Assembly (NCBI RefSeq): GCF_049801095.1
Contig: NZ_JBNAGH010000002.1
Span: 620,001 to 684,000, forward strand
Length of the DNA: 64,000 bases
From: Dinoroseobacter sp049801095
GTDB lineage: Bacteria > Pseudomonadota > Alphaproteobacteria > Rhodobacterales > Rhodobacteraceae
Reading direction: 5' to 3'
In this document: piece after piece, positions 42,453-51,175 of the stretch
Numbering within the stretch: the first letter of the stretch is position 1
How the letters are laid out: each line of letters begins with the position of its first letter
Position numbers and translations under genes: made by a program
Notes under the pieces: generated by a model
What the model was told of the DNA's origin: nothing
What the model saw: only the letters and a program-made list of their open reading frames with translations
Databases searched by the model: none

Positions 42453-42610
42453 ACCCCCACCCCCTGTGGGGGTCATGCCTGGGTACCAGCGCTGCGCATA
42501 GGTGCACATTGCGGAGCCTTTCTGGCAAAAACCCTTGCCTGACTTCATACGCATTTTGCGTATGAAGTTCGCTCGCGCGAACGGCGCTTCCTCTAGCGCC
42601 CTAGTACCGC
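42453..42610. other. hairpin cluster, candidate oriT
   Basis: Several inverted repeats in 160 bp: ACCCCCAC / GTGGGGGT (42453-42473, possibly the terminator of the preceding gene); a perfect 12-bp repeat ACTTCATACGCA / TGCGTATGAAGT with a TTT loop (42542-42568); GTTCG / CGAAC directly after it; and GGCGCT / AGCGCC. They sit just upstream of the transfer-type genes, the usual place of an origin of transfer. No known nic sequence is recognised. Confidence 0.5.
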
Positions 42611-42638
42611 CCACCCAAACATGTCCGGAAGTGCACCC

Positions 42639-42998
42639 ATGCGAGTCAGCCTGAAACACAGTACCGTGCAGCGGGGCCTGTTGTTCAAGAAAACCTTCTA
42701 CCAAGTCGCCTGCACGGTTCTCTTTTCCCATGAAGAAATTCAAATTCTGAGACAGAGAAATCTTCTGAAGACCAAGCTGATTGATCGTCGCCCAGCAACA
42801 GCCAAGGTTGATGACCGTGACGAGAAGTTCGAGCTGCTGATCAATGATCTGACTAATGGAAAAACCGACCGATTTCTGTTGGCAAATCCATCCTCTGCCA
42901 AGCTCTATGAAGAGACCCTGCTGGATGCGTTGCAGCAGCTCAAACTCTGGATCAACGACAATGCTGAGCTGGCTGATGATCTGGTGGTTGAGTTCTGA
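42639..42998 (+). CDS. small hypothetical protein upstream of the VirD4-like gene
   Basis: A 119-residue cytosolic protein starting MRVSLKHSTVQRGLLFKKTF at ATG 42639 (GGAAG eight bases upstream). The C-terminal half (LLDALQQLKLWINDNAELADDLVVEF) is acidic and helical. Its stop overlaps the next start by one base, so it is coupled to the transfer ATPase and probably part of the mobilisation unit. Family not recognised. Confidence 0.65.
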   Translation: MRVSLKHSTVQRGLLFKKTFYQVACTVLFSHEEIQILRQRNLLKTKLIDRRPATAKVDDRDEKFELLINDLTNGKTDRFLLANPSSAKLYEETLLDALQQLKLWINDNAELADDLVVEF

Positions 42999-45074
42999 TG
43001 GGCCGTGACTTTGGCGATCTGTTTGGCAGTGTTTTCGGGGCGGCGATCATCGTCGTCGGCTTGCTGATCGCGGCGGCGGTCCTCACCCCACTCTTCCTGA
43101 TCGGCATTGCCACCTATGTCGGCATTCGCCTCTACCTTGAGAGTCCAGCGCGGCTGGAGCGTTTGGCGCGCGAAGAAACCATGCGGCTTTATCAGCACGC
43201 GATGGCCGGGCGGGTCAGTTTGAGCGAGGCGGAGATCGAAACGGCGCTGGCCTCGCATTGGCCAACCGGCACCCCTGACGCGTTGCGGGTGCAGCTGTTT
43301 GAAGTGGGGCGTGCGCTGTTTGAGACGGAGGGTTTGTCGCCGGATATCCCGCCACCACCCGAACTCTGCAACACCGTTGAGGGCGGACGATACCGCGATC
43401 TGCTGGCCCAGCAAGGACAGGCGCGCAATGACCGGCAGATGCTGATCTCGGCGCTTAATGTGATCAGCCAGGCGCTGGCTCCGGTGGCGCAGGCCGCGCC
43501 GCCCATGGAGGGAGATGTGCTGGTCGGTATTGAGCAATTTCTAAAACCACTTGGCCCGACCATCGACCAGATTGTGTCGCCGTTCTTTCAGGACACCGGA
43601 TACAACCACTTCAAACCGCTGCGCGATCAGCTGGATCGAAATCTGCGCCAGACCCACCGCACCAATCCCATCTACCCCACCAAATACAAAGGCGATGACG
43701 TGGTGGAAACCTATCTCAAGGGCACGCTGCTGACCGAGCTCTTCAAACTAAAGACGCCCTTTGCGATCCCGGATGAGCTGCGATTTGAGCACATGCATAT
43801 TGTGGCGGGCAGCGGACATGGCAAAACCCAAACACTGCAATACTTGGATTGCCGAAGACCTGCCAGATGTGGCTGAGAAAAAGAAATCCGTGGTCGTGAT
43901 CGACAGCCAGGGCGACCTGATCCGCACCATCCTCTCGGCACGACAACTGCCACCGGAGCAGATTGTGCTAATCGATCCCGAAGATATCGCCTTTCCGGTC
44001 TGTCTCAATCTTTTTTCGGCGGGGATGGAGCGACTCGACAGCTATTCGCCTTTGGAAAGAGAGCGCCTCACCAACTCGATCATCGAGCTCTATGACTTCG
44101 TGCTGGGCTCGCTTCTATCGGCTGGCATGACCGCCAAGCAAAGCGTGGTCTTCCGCTATGTCACGCGGCTGATGTTCCATATCCCCGACGCCACCATCCA
44201 CACGCTGCAAGACTTGTTGGAGCCGGGCGGCACCGAGAAATACGCACAACACATCGCCAAGCTAGAGGGCACCCCGCGCCGGTTCTTTGAAACCGAGTTC
44301 GACAGCAAGGAGTTCAACGCCACCAAGACGCAGGTGCTGCGCCGCCTCTATGGAGTGCTCGAAAATCAAACCTTCGAGCGGATGTTCTCGAACCCACGGT
44401 CGAAGTTCGACATGTTCACCGAGCTGAATGCGGGCAAGCTGATCCTGATCAACACCAGCAAGTCACTTCTCAAGGAACAGGGCACGGAAATTTTCGGGCG
44501 CTTTTTCATCGCACTAATCACACAGGCCGCGCAGGAACGCGCCACCATCCCGGATTGGGAACGTTTGCCCGCCCACGTCTACATCGACGAGGCGCAGGAT
44601 TACTTCGACGCCAATATCGGCGTTATCTTGAGCCAGGCGCGCAAATACCGCGTCGGCCTCACCATGGCACACCAGTTTCTGGGGCAGTTGTCCTCGGGCC
44701 TGCCCGACGCGATGGAGGCGAACACGTCGATCAAACTGGCCGGTGGTGTTTCGGCCAAGGATGCGCGAGCGTTGGCAAGCCAAATGAGCGCGGATGCCGA
44801 GATTATCCAGCGCCAGCCCAAGGGCACATTCGCCACCTTCCTGCGCGGACTGACCGACAAAGCGGTGCCAATCGCGTTCCCATTCTTTGTTTTGGAGAAG
44901 TTTCCGAAGACCACAAAAGAAGAGGGTGAAGCCATCGTGCAACACAGCCGCAACGCCTATGCCGAACCATGGCAACCCACACCCTCTCATAGCAAACCAG
45001 AGCCAGAAGAACCGGAAATCATCCCGCCAAAAAATGACGATGATGACCCGGATGGGCTTTCTCCGGAGCTCTGA
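42998..45074 (+). pseudogene. VirD4/HerA-like transfer ATPase, frameshifted in the Walker A region
   Basis: The first frame (42998-43876) has N-terminal transmembrane helices (IIVVGLLIAAAVLTPLFLIGIATYVGI) and ends just after Walker A, HIVAGSGHGKTQTLQY. The homologous sequence continues one frame over, from about 43845, as WIAEDLPDVAEKKKSVVVIDSQGDLIRTIL, through Walker B VYIDEAQDYF and SQARKYRVGLTMAHQFLGQL, to 45074. One extra base near 43841-43848 separates the halves. This is a coupling-protein-type ATPase with membrane anchor, paralogous to the one at 35.2 kb. Codon use of both halves is unspoiled, so the shift is recent or an assembly error. Confidence 0.85.
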
Positions 45075-45094
45075 TATCCGCGACACTGTGGGCC

Positions 45095-45904
45095 ATGACC
45101 CGTTCCAAAGCCAAAGTTTCAGCCGACTTGCGCCCCACCGCCCGAGAACTCCGCTTCATGGCCCATATCGACCGCCACGGCCCACAGAGCAGCAAATTTT
45201 TGCATGAACTGACCCGAGGCACGCATCGTTGCAAAGACACGGCCCTGCGCCGCATGCAGGCGCTGAGGGAAGCTGGATACTTGCGACTACCCAAGCAACA
45301 AGAGCAAATTGCTAAGGCAGACTTCAATCCCAACGTATATGACCTGACAGCCGAGGGGTTCGAATATCTCTCATACCACCAGCCGCTCGAACGGCACGCC
45401 CGGCCAACTGGTCACTGGTGGCATGGGTTCTGGGTGTCTTCGGTCTCGAGCGCGATTGAGATCAGCGCCACCCGTGCTGGGTTTGACTATATCCCCGCCG
45501 CCCGCATTCTGGCGATCAAAGGTGCGCCGATGGCTATTCCCCTGGCGAAAGGATCACTAGTTCCAGACCAGCTCTTTGCGATCAAGTATCCGGGAGGCTA
45601 TCGGGTGTATGCGCTGGAGGTTGACCGAGGCACCGAGCCAGTGCGGTCTAAGGCTGCGCGGAAGTCACTAGAACGATCAGCGACCCAATATGGCGAAGTG
45701 CTGCGTGGCAAACTGCATCAGCGGCACTTCGGATTGCAGAGCGGCCTTTCGGTCTTCTCCGTCTTTATGAGCCAAGCGCGGCAGCAACAGTTTTTGGAAC
45801 TGGCGGGCGACAATCACGCCCACCACATCACAGCGTTTTGTCAGCCTGGGTTTCCAACATGGGCAGAAGCGAAGGACGTAGTTGGCCTCCTGCTCTGCCG
45901 CTAA
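45095..45904 (+). CDS. replication-relaxation family protein
   Basis: A 269-residue protein. A winged-helix N terminus (LRFMAHIDRHGPQSSKFLHELTRGTHRCKDTALRRMQALREAGYL) precedes the replication-relaxation domain (PF13814-like) with YALEVDRGTEPVRSKAARKSLERSATQYGEVL. These proteins accompany plasmid and ICE mobilisation genes and may replace or assist a relaxase. It lies 20 bp behind the ATPase gene and is presumably in the same operon. It overlaps the convergent restriction gene by 4 bp. Confidence 0.78.
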   Translation: MTRSKAKVSADLRPTARELRFMAHIDRHGPQSSKFLHELTRGTHRCKDTALRRMQALREAGYLRLPKQQEQIAKADFNPNVYDLTAEGFEYLSYHQPLERHARPTGHWWHGFWVSSVSSAIEISATRAGFDYIPAARILAIKGAPMAIPLAKGSLVPDQLFAIKYPGGYRVYALEVDRGTEPVRSKAARKSLERSATQYGEVLRGKLHQRHFGLQSGLSVFSVFMSQARQQQFLELAGDNHAHHITAFCQPGFPTWAEAKDVVGLLLCR

Positions 45905-46782
45905 TCTATCGCGTTCTCCGCTCGGAGAATCCGCCGTTCTTCCTCTGTCCGTGGCGCTATAGCGATAAACTCATCGCCAGACAGCCATGGCAAATCCAGC
46001 TGGGCTAGCACTCGATTGCCGTACACGCCAGATAGCAATGCGATCCCTTCTATTCGGAGCACATCGCGCGCCCCTTGATTGCCACGTAAGCGCTTCATGG
46101 GGTCTTTCTGATCAAACAAAAGCGCTTCGGCCACCTCGCGCGGCACCACCGTTCTCAAGTTTTGACGAAAGAACTCCGCAGCTCTAGCCGTTCCAGGTTG
46201 CAATTTTCTAAGTTCACGAAACGCCGCCATCTCAAACGCGCGCCAGACGGACGGCGGATATTCCACACCTTCAACCAGCCATAAGACATGCTCGACCGCT
46301 CCAGACTTCACCCCGCGCTTACCATCGCGATTGGGCGCATTCAGATACGCTTCACGCGCTAACATGACACCCATCCAGCAACGACTCTCTTCTTCCTTGG
46401 AGTTGATCACCAGGCATGGGCCTTCGTCGCGATAGGTCTCGGGTGGAATCATCCAACTGTTGTCGAGTGTGTTCTTAATATCCACGTCCCGATTGCCGAT
46501 CACCAGGTCGCGGATTCCCTTGGGCGCACCCAAGAAATCACGAACGTAGTGCTCGATCTTGAGGCCTACAAACGTCTTTTCGACATTATCGAGCTCACGA
46601 AGCTCAGTTCGCCCTGTGCGGATGGGATCAAGGACAAAATCAATGGCATCGCGAACGGCGTGTGGAAAGGCCGCTTGGATAACTGATTGCCCGCCCGCGA
46701 TATCAAGCAAGCCCAACCGTATCCGGTCCAACTCGTCAAAGTCAGGATGCCCAGGAACAACAACTGACGGCAGCATCTTCAT
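45901..46782 (-). CDS. NaeI-family type II restriction endonuclease
   Basis: A 293-residue enzyme colinear with NaeI. RTGRTELRELDNVEKTFVGLKIEHYVRDFL contains the active-site glutamate (E77). LVIGNRDVDIKNTLDNSWMIPPETYRDEGPCLVI has the DxDxK catalytic core (D99, D101, K103). NAPNRDGKRGV and RLRGNQGARDVLRIEGIALL belong to the effector-DNA domain. NaeI is a type IIE enzyme cutting GCCGGC after binding two sites. From memory of NaeI, the position whose Leu-to-Lys change creates a topoisomerase (L43) aligns with V50 here, so restriction activity is expected. The cognate methyltransferase gene is directly upstream. Confidence 0.85.
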   Translation of the reverse strand: MKMLPSVVVPGHPDFDELDRIRLGLLDIAGGQSVIQAAFPHAVRDAIDFVLDPIRTGRTELRELDNVEKTFVGLKIEHYVRDFLGAPKGIRDLVIGNRDVDIKNTLDNSWMIPPETYRDEGPCLVINSKEEESRCWMGVMLAREAYLNAPNRDGKRGVKSGAVEHVLWLVEGVEYPPSVWRAFEMAAFRELRKLQPGTARAAEFFRQNLRTVVPREVAEALLFDQKDPMKRLRGNQGARDVLRIEGIALLSGVYGNRVLAQLDLPWLSGDEFIAIAPRTEEERRILRAENAID

Positions 46783-46853
46783 GCTGCATCATTGCCGGGA
46801 ACAAGACTTAAAGTGGAGTCTAAATGTTTGAAAAGGCCGGCGTTTCTAGCGTG

Positions 46854-47810
46854 CTACGCCACCGCGTAGAGCGTACGCGCCGACAATGCGGCGTGCAGCT
46901 GTTCTCCAACCGCTTTTGCCACTGGTGGTGGAAACGCATTCCCCACCTGGCGATAGGCGTTTGTCTTGGCTCCGGTGAAATGCCAGCTATCCGGAAAGCC
47001 TTGCAGTTTGGCAACCATAGGTACGGTAAGGCGTGGCATACCCACATGATCCGGACCGGGTGCTTCTGGTGCAATGGTCCGGCCCTCAACGCCGAGTGAG
47101 GCCCAAGCTTTTCTGGCGCGGGTGGGGCCAAGGTCGGGACCGCCATGTTTCTTGCTTCCACCGACAACGGTCGGCGCAATCTCGTTTGCTTGCTTTACCC
47201 AAGCCTCAACACCGGGCCAGCCGTTCTCTGCCATCATTCGCTTCAGGGTTTGGCCGACTGTCTTGGGTTTCCGCTTAGCGTGCTCCGGCCAGGTAAAGTG
47301 CTCAATCCGGCTTTCTTCTATCGCCATGATCACGACGCGCGGGCGCAACTGCGGCACGCCAAAATCGGAAGCGTTCAAGAGTTTGGGTTCGGAATGATAC
47401 CCAAGTTTCTTGAGCTGAGCTTTCAGATGCAAACGGTAGTCTTCGAACACCGCATCTAGAAAACCGCGCACGTTCTCAAACATGATCGCGCGTGGGCGCA
47501 TGACATCGATGATATCAATGGCGTCGTCGAAGAGGTTTCGTTCATCTGCTTGACCAAGCTGCTTGCCTGCCTTCGAGAATGGCGGGCATGGCAAACCACC
47601 CGCCAACAGGTCGACACCCTGGTATGCGTCAGCGTCAGCTTTGAAGAGACGCATGTCCTCCTCCAGCACTGTCCACTTCGGGCGGTTGTGCCGGAGCGTG
47701 TTGCAGCAGTGCTTGTCAATCTCGACCAAAGCTTGATGCTGAAACTTTGCTTTCGCGAGGCCAAGCGCTTGGCCACCGGCTCCGGCACACAGTTCTAAAG
47801 ATGTCAGCAT
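46854..47810 (-). CDS. DNA (cytosine-5) methyltransferase of the NaeI-type system
   Basis: A 318-residue m5C methyltransferase. Motif I SLELCAGAGGQALGL, motif IV GGLPCPPFSKAG with nucleophile C75, motif VI IMFENVRGFLD, motif VIII QLRPRVVIMAI, and motifs IX-X near the C terminus (PRLTVPMVAKLQGFPDSW, QVGNAFPPPVAKAVG). The target-recognition region lies between residues ~180 and 255. It protects the site cut by the adjacent endonuclease, probably GCCGGC. M precedes R on one strand with a 71-bp gap, so methylase can be made first. Confidence 0.92.
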   Translation of the reverse strand: MLTSLELCAGAGGQALGLAKAKFQHQALVEIDKHCCNTLRHNRPKWTVLEEDMRLFKADADAYQGVDLLAGGLPCPPFSKAGKQLGQADERNLFDDAIDIIDVMRPRAIMFENVRGFLDAVFEDYRLHLKAQLKKLGYHSEPKLLNASDFGVPQLRPRVVIMAIEESRIEHFTWPEHAKRKPKTVGQTLKRMMAENGWPGVEAWVKQANEIAPTVVGGSKKHGGPDLGPTRARKAWASLGVEGRTIAPEAPGPDHVGMPRLTVPMVAKLQGFPDSWHFTGAKTNAYRQVGNAFPPPVAKAVGEQLHAALSARTLYAVA

Positions 47811-47915
47811 GCAGCGTGTCCTCCTGACGGCAATACAACAGGTTGCGGATTCCCGTGCAATGGAATTTAATCTAAGGAGAAGTTGTTCACAATATGTTCT
47901 CAGGCCGGAAGTGAG

Positions 47916-48413
47916 CTAGTAGAGTCGTCGAAGCTCAGTTTCGTAAGCTCGCAAGCCGATCAAAACCTCTTCAAAACGAGACGTGACGACTGACGGTGCT
48001 TCGATGGTCTGCGTTACGCCCTTTAGATAGGTATGGGCAAGCTTGTTTCGCTCAACGATGAGTTCGTCGAGGTTTCGCTTCAACCTATCACGTGTCATGG
48101 CGCTGATTTTTGCTTCAACTGCTTCCAGCCCCACCGCACCGATGCAGCCGACAAGTGCCTTCCGAAAGCCGTTTTCGAAGCTGAAGCCATGAATCTGCTT
48201 TAGCGCACGGGTGCCTGACGACCGGATTTCACCAGGCCTAGTTTTTCTTATGAGAACACGCTCAACTAGGTCATCTATCGACATTTCGATCCAGCCGCAC
48301 AGTTCAATCGTAGCCAATTTGGAGTACATCAATGACTCCAAGGGATGGTTGTGACTGGCGAACTTTCTGCTTATTCGAGCAAGATTCTTTCGAATTGCTG
48401 TTTCTGAAATCAT
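47916..48413 (-). CDS. HEPN-domain protein (MAE_28990/RiboL-PSP-like)
   Basis: A 165-residue all-helical protein with the HEPN RNase motif Rx4H in VERNKLAHTYL (R122-H127). HEPN proteins of this type often sit beside DUF262 genes and are thought to be RNases acting in defence or as toxins. Here the start codon overlaps the DUF262 stop (TAATG), so the two are coupled and probably form a functional pair. Confidence 0.8.
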   Translation of the reverse strand: MISETAIRKNLARISRKFASHNHPLESLMYSKLATIELCGWIEMSIDDLVERVLIRKTRPGEIRSSGTRALKQIHGFSFENGFRKALVGCIGAVGLEAVEAKISAMTRDRLKRNLDELIVERNKLAHTYLKGVTQTIEAPSVVTSRFEEVLIGLRAYETELRRLY

Positions 48414-49510
48414 TAGTTTGCGAAAATTTTCTTTGCCTCTGTCATTCGATTGGTAACCTTGTCCTTTTTCGACAAGCCTTCGGCGACTCCCTCATCTCTG
48501 AAATGCTCCGATGCTCGAAGATCAGCGTACCTATTTTTCAGGTCTTGCGCCGATAGCTCTTCCACGTGATCAATATTCCTAGCTATACCGACAAGCAAGG
48601 CTTCCATGACAGCCGTTGGTATCCTTTCGACCTTCTCGTCCGCACCGACACCTTCAAAAATCTTTGAATTAACTTGGTAGACAGTACGCGTAAAAATCGC
48701 TTTCTTTGCATCGACAAACTCTCCACTGGGATTGCGATTGTCATGCATATAGTCATTTAGGAATTTTCCAACCTGCCCACCATATTTTTCCTCGCGCTCT
48801 AGGAAAGCAAAAAACCTCAAAATCAGCTCTTGCTTGACGTATCGGTAGTTCTTCCCCGCATCCATGTTATTGACCCTCCTCCAGTCTTGATTCTGATCAA
48901 GATCACGCAATAGTTGGTTTAACACTCCGCCGTAGATGCAGTTTCGAATTTCCTGATTATTTAGTTTTGCACCACCCGAATTTAGGCGGTGAAAGATTGT
49001 AAATAGATACTCGAGATGATTCTTTTTTGAAGTATCACAACGCAGAACAGTAATTGGCAACGTTTTGTTCTGAACGCGGTCGAAGAGCTTTCTTAGATCA
49101 CCCTTCGAATCCTTAAAAGTAGCGGACAGTTTGCCTCCGATTCGTTGATCAATATCATCTAAGCGAGAGAGTCGCCAATCTCCCCCTGCCAGAAATTTCT
49201 TGATGGCAGTCATTCTTTGCAGGCCATCAATTACAATCCATTCATCCTTATTGTAGTCCAGCGCGAAGCACATACTCGGAATAGGCAGCTGCTTTATTAG
49301 AGAGTCAATAAAGCGCGTTTGGTCAGAAGATTGCCATACAACGTCCCGCTGGAAATCCGGCTGTAGGTCTATGACACCTTCATGCTCCATGCGGGCCAGG
49401 TCGGCGCAGGATCGCAATTCGTTAAAGGCGACGATGTCCTTTGGTGGCGACTCATTAAAGTCGTCTTCCATAAACTCTGGGTCTTTTAGCTCAACAATTT
49501 CGTCTTCCAA
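48413..49510 (-). CDS. DUF262 protein (GmrS/ParB-like nuclease-associated)
   Basis: A 365-residue protein with an N-terminal DUF262 ParB-like domain: IDLQPDFQRDVVWQSSDQTRFIDSLIKQLPIP, the nucleotide-binding motif WIVIDGLQRMTAI (DGxQR, residues 95-99) and FTIFHRLNSGGAKLNNQEIRNCIYGG. It lacks the GmrD HNH half of type IV GmrSD enzymes; the partner effector is instead the HEPN protein. DUF262 domains use NTP and sense modified DNA in characterised relatives. Probably an anti-phage module. Confidence 0.85.
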   Translation of the reverse strand: MEDEIVELKDPEFMEDDFNESPPKDIVAFNELRSCADLARMEHEGVIDLQPDFQRDVVWQSSDQTRFIDSLIKQLPIPSMCFALDYNKDEWIVIDGLQRMTAIKKFLAGGDWRLSRLDDIDQRIGGKLSATFKDSKGDLRKLFDRVQNKTLPITVLRCDTSKKNHLEYLFTIFHRLNSGGAKLNNQEIRNCIYGGVLNQLLRDLDQNQDWRRVNNMDAGKNYRYVKQELILRFFAFLEREEKYGGQVGKFLNDYMHDNRNPSGEFVDAKKAIFTRTVYQVNSKIFEGVGADEKVERIPTAVMEALLVGIARNIDHVEELSAQDLKNRYADLRASEHFRDEGVAEGLSKKDKVTNRMTEAKKIFAN

Positions 49511-49552
49511 ATTTCTGCTCTCTTTTTTGTGTTCTTTAGATTTTGCAAACGG

Positions 49553-49598
49553 ATGGCCGGGTTTGCAACCCCGGCCACCCAGCTCCTGAAATCAGGAG
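49553..49598. terminator. two adjacent hairpins after alpA
   Basis: TGGCCGGG-N7-CCCCGGCCA (49553-49577 approx.) and CTCCTGA-AA-TCAGGAG (49583-49598) lie between the alpA and DUF262 genes; the second covers the alpA stop. Neither has a U-tract, so termination is uncertain. Confidence 0.45.
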
Positions 49599-49789
49599 TG
49601 TCGGTTTGGTTCTTCTCGTTGCGCCAAGCGTTCTTGAAGCCAGTCCAGCACTTCACTCTCAACCCAGCCCACCCGGTTCGGGCCCAGCGGTACCCGCTTG
49701 GGGAATTGGCCTGCCTTCTCCAGCCGGGCTATGTGTTGCGGTGAGTACAGAACAAGCTCCTTCACCTGACGTTTTGAAAGTATCCTCAT
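49592..49789 (-). CDS. AlpA-family regulator / excisionase
   Basis: A 65-residue MerR-like HTH protein: MRILSKRQVKELVLYSPQHIARLEKAGQFPKRVPLGPNRVGWVESEVLDWLQERLAQRE. This is the classic AlpA/prophage-excisionase layout, with the VGWVESEVLDWL tail. ATG 49789 has GGAG nine bases upstream; ATG 49804 would add five residues. It follows the integrase gene on the same strand and probably acts as recombination directionality factor or integrase activator. Confidence 0.88.
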   Translation of the reverse strand: MRILSKRQVKELVLYSPQHIARLEKAGQFPKRVPLGPNRVGWVESEVLDWLQERLAQREEPNRHS

Positions 49790-49909
49790 CACGATGTTCT
49801 CCATGATTGGAGAGCAACGCGATGCCCTCAGGTTTCGACAAGTCTCCCGAGAGGCACAGAGGGTACTCAGTAAAAGGCAAATCTGGCAAGAGCTACAGAT
49901 TTTTCATGA

Positions 49910-51037
49910 TCAACCGCAATCAACCAGACTGTCTATATAGTTGTCGTATTCGATCATCGCGGCCTGCATCTCTTCAAAGTACGAGTGCCGGTTGTACACT
50001 GCAGCGACACCGCTGATTGTCCCTGAAACATGGTTCAGAAGCTTTTCCGTTACGTGGATTGGCGTGCCGATCTTCGCGTGTGTAGTTGCGAACGTCCGCC
50101 TGAGATCATGCAGCGTGTACGACCCAACACCTTCTAATCCCTCATCGAAGCGGGCTTTGTGCCATGCATACGTTGTGAACGGTTTCTCAAAATCGGTTGC
50201 CGCTGGAAACAGCAAGTCTCCAGTATCTGGCAGCGCATCCATGACGGCCTGAGCCATGGGTGATAGAGGAAACCGATGCTCTCGCTTGTTCTTTGCAAAT
50301 CCTTCAGGAAAAGTCACCGAGTTACCTGTGATCCATGAGCGGCGCATTTGCCCGACTTCCGTCCGGCGTTGCCCTGTCAGCAGAAGCAGCTGAACAATTG
50401 GTCCGAATGGAAATGGAGTTTCCTGCGCTCGATGATAGACACGCTGGAGCTCTTCGTCTGTCAGCACACGGTTTCGCTCAACGGTCTTTTGCTTCATGGG
50501 CGGAACAACCGAATGCTCAATGAGACCGTGGCGCACGCACCAGTTCATCATCGTTCTGATCGCAACAAAAGCATGAGACTGTTCGGAAGGTGTGGCCGAC
50601 AGGCTAGAAATCACTTTCATGACCTGCTTGCGTTCGACCGACTGCACATTACCGCTGAAGTTGAAGTGTCGGTCTAAGAGGCGCTTGTAGTCATTGAACG
50701 TGCGGGGCTTGTTTCGGCGCTGGCTGTCTTCGAGGAAGCGTGCCTTCGCATCTGCGAACGAAACTGGTGCGGACTGCGTTGAAAGTAGTCCGTCTCCCGC
50801 CAGAGCGCTTGCCGCTAACAATTGCTTGGCCTGTTTTCTCGCATCAGCCAATGAAAGGTCTGGATACCTCCCCAACGTTTTGCGGCGGCGTTTCTCCCCA
50901 AGCAACACGATGTATGACTTGCTCCGTGTCGAACAGCGGACACCAAAGTTCGGCGTCAATTCATCCCAGTATGTCACCTGCCCATTCTCGGACAGTGGAA
51001 GCTTCCGGACGGCTAGATCAGTCAGGCGGGTACGCAT
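49910..51037 (-). CDS. tyrosine recombinase (integrase) of the island
   Basis: A 375-residue integrase of the P4/DUF4102-like type. An N-terminal arm-binding region (LTDLAVRKLPLSENGQVTYWDELTPNFGVRC...RRKTLGRYPDLSLADARKQAKQLL) is followed by a SAM-like core-binding domain (residues ~90-175) and the catalytic domain. Catalytic residues: Arg in LLTGQRRTEVGQM, HDLRRTFAT, His in LLNHVSG and Tyr in AAVYNRHS. Two TAGGCTCA sites directly abut its start codon. It should integrate the element at the tRNA-Cys 3' end. Confidence 0.93.
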   Translation of the reverse strand: MRTRLTDLAVRKLPLSENGQVTYWDELTPNFGVRCSTRSKSYIVLLGEKRRRKTLGRYPDLSLADARKQAKQLLAASALAGDGLLSTQSAPVSFADAKARFLEDSQRRNKPRTFNDYKRLLDRHFNFSGNVQSVERKQVMKVISSLSATPSEQSHAFVAIRTMMNWCVRHGLIEHSVVPPMKQKTVERNRVLTDEELQRVYHRAQETPFPFGPIVQLLLLTGQRRTEVGQMRRSWITGNSVTFPEGFAKNKREHRFPLSPMAQAVMDALPDTGDLLFPAATDFEKPFTTYAWHKARFDEGLEGVGSYTLHDLRRTFATTHAKIGTPIHVTEKLLNHVSGTISGVAAVYNRHSYFEEMQAAMIEYDNYIDSLVDCG

Positions 51038-51039
51038 CT

Positions 51040-51058
51040 TAGGCTCATTTTAGGCTCA
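51040..51058 (+). promoter_or_regulatory. candidate right arm-type integrase sites
   Basis: TAGGCTCA at 51040 and 51051, 11 bp apart, immediately upstream of the integrase ATG (51037) and 118 bp from attR. Binding there could also repress int. Confidence 0.6.
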
Positions 51059-51175
51059 AAAATCGTAGGCGTTTGGGTGTTCTGCTATGTTCAACTATAC
51101 ACGGATTTTTTCTGTATTTCTATATTTTTCATGCACTTCTGAGAAGTCATGTTCAGCCATGATGGTAATACAGTA

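Noticed and set aside
49553..49577. att-like or IS-end inverted repeat near alpA
   Set aside because: The GGCCGGG stem has no matching copy elsewhere in the island and no target duplication; it reads better as a 3' hairpin.
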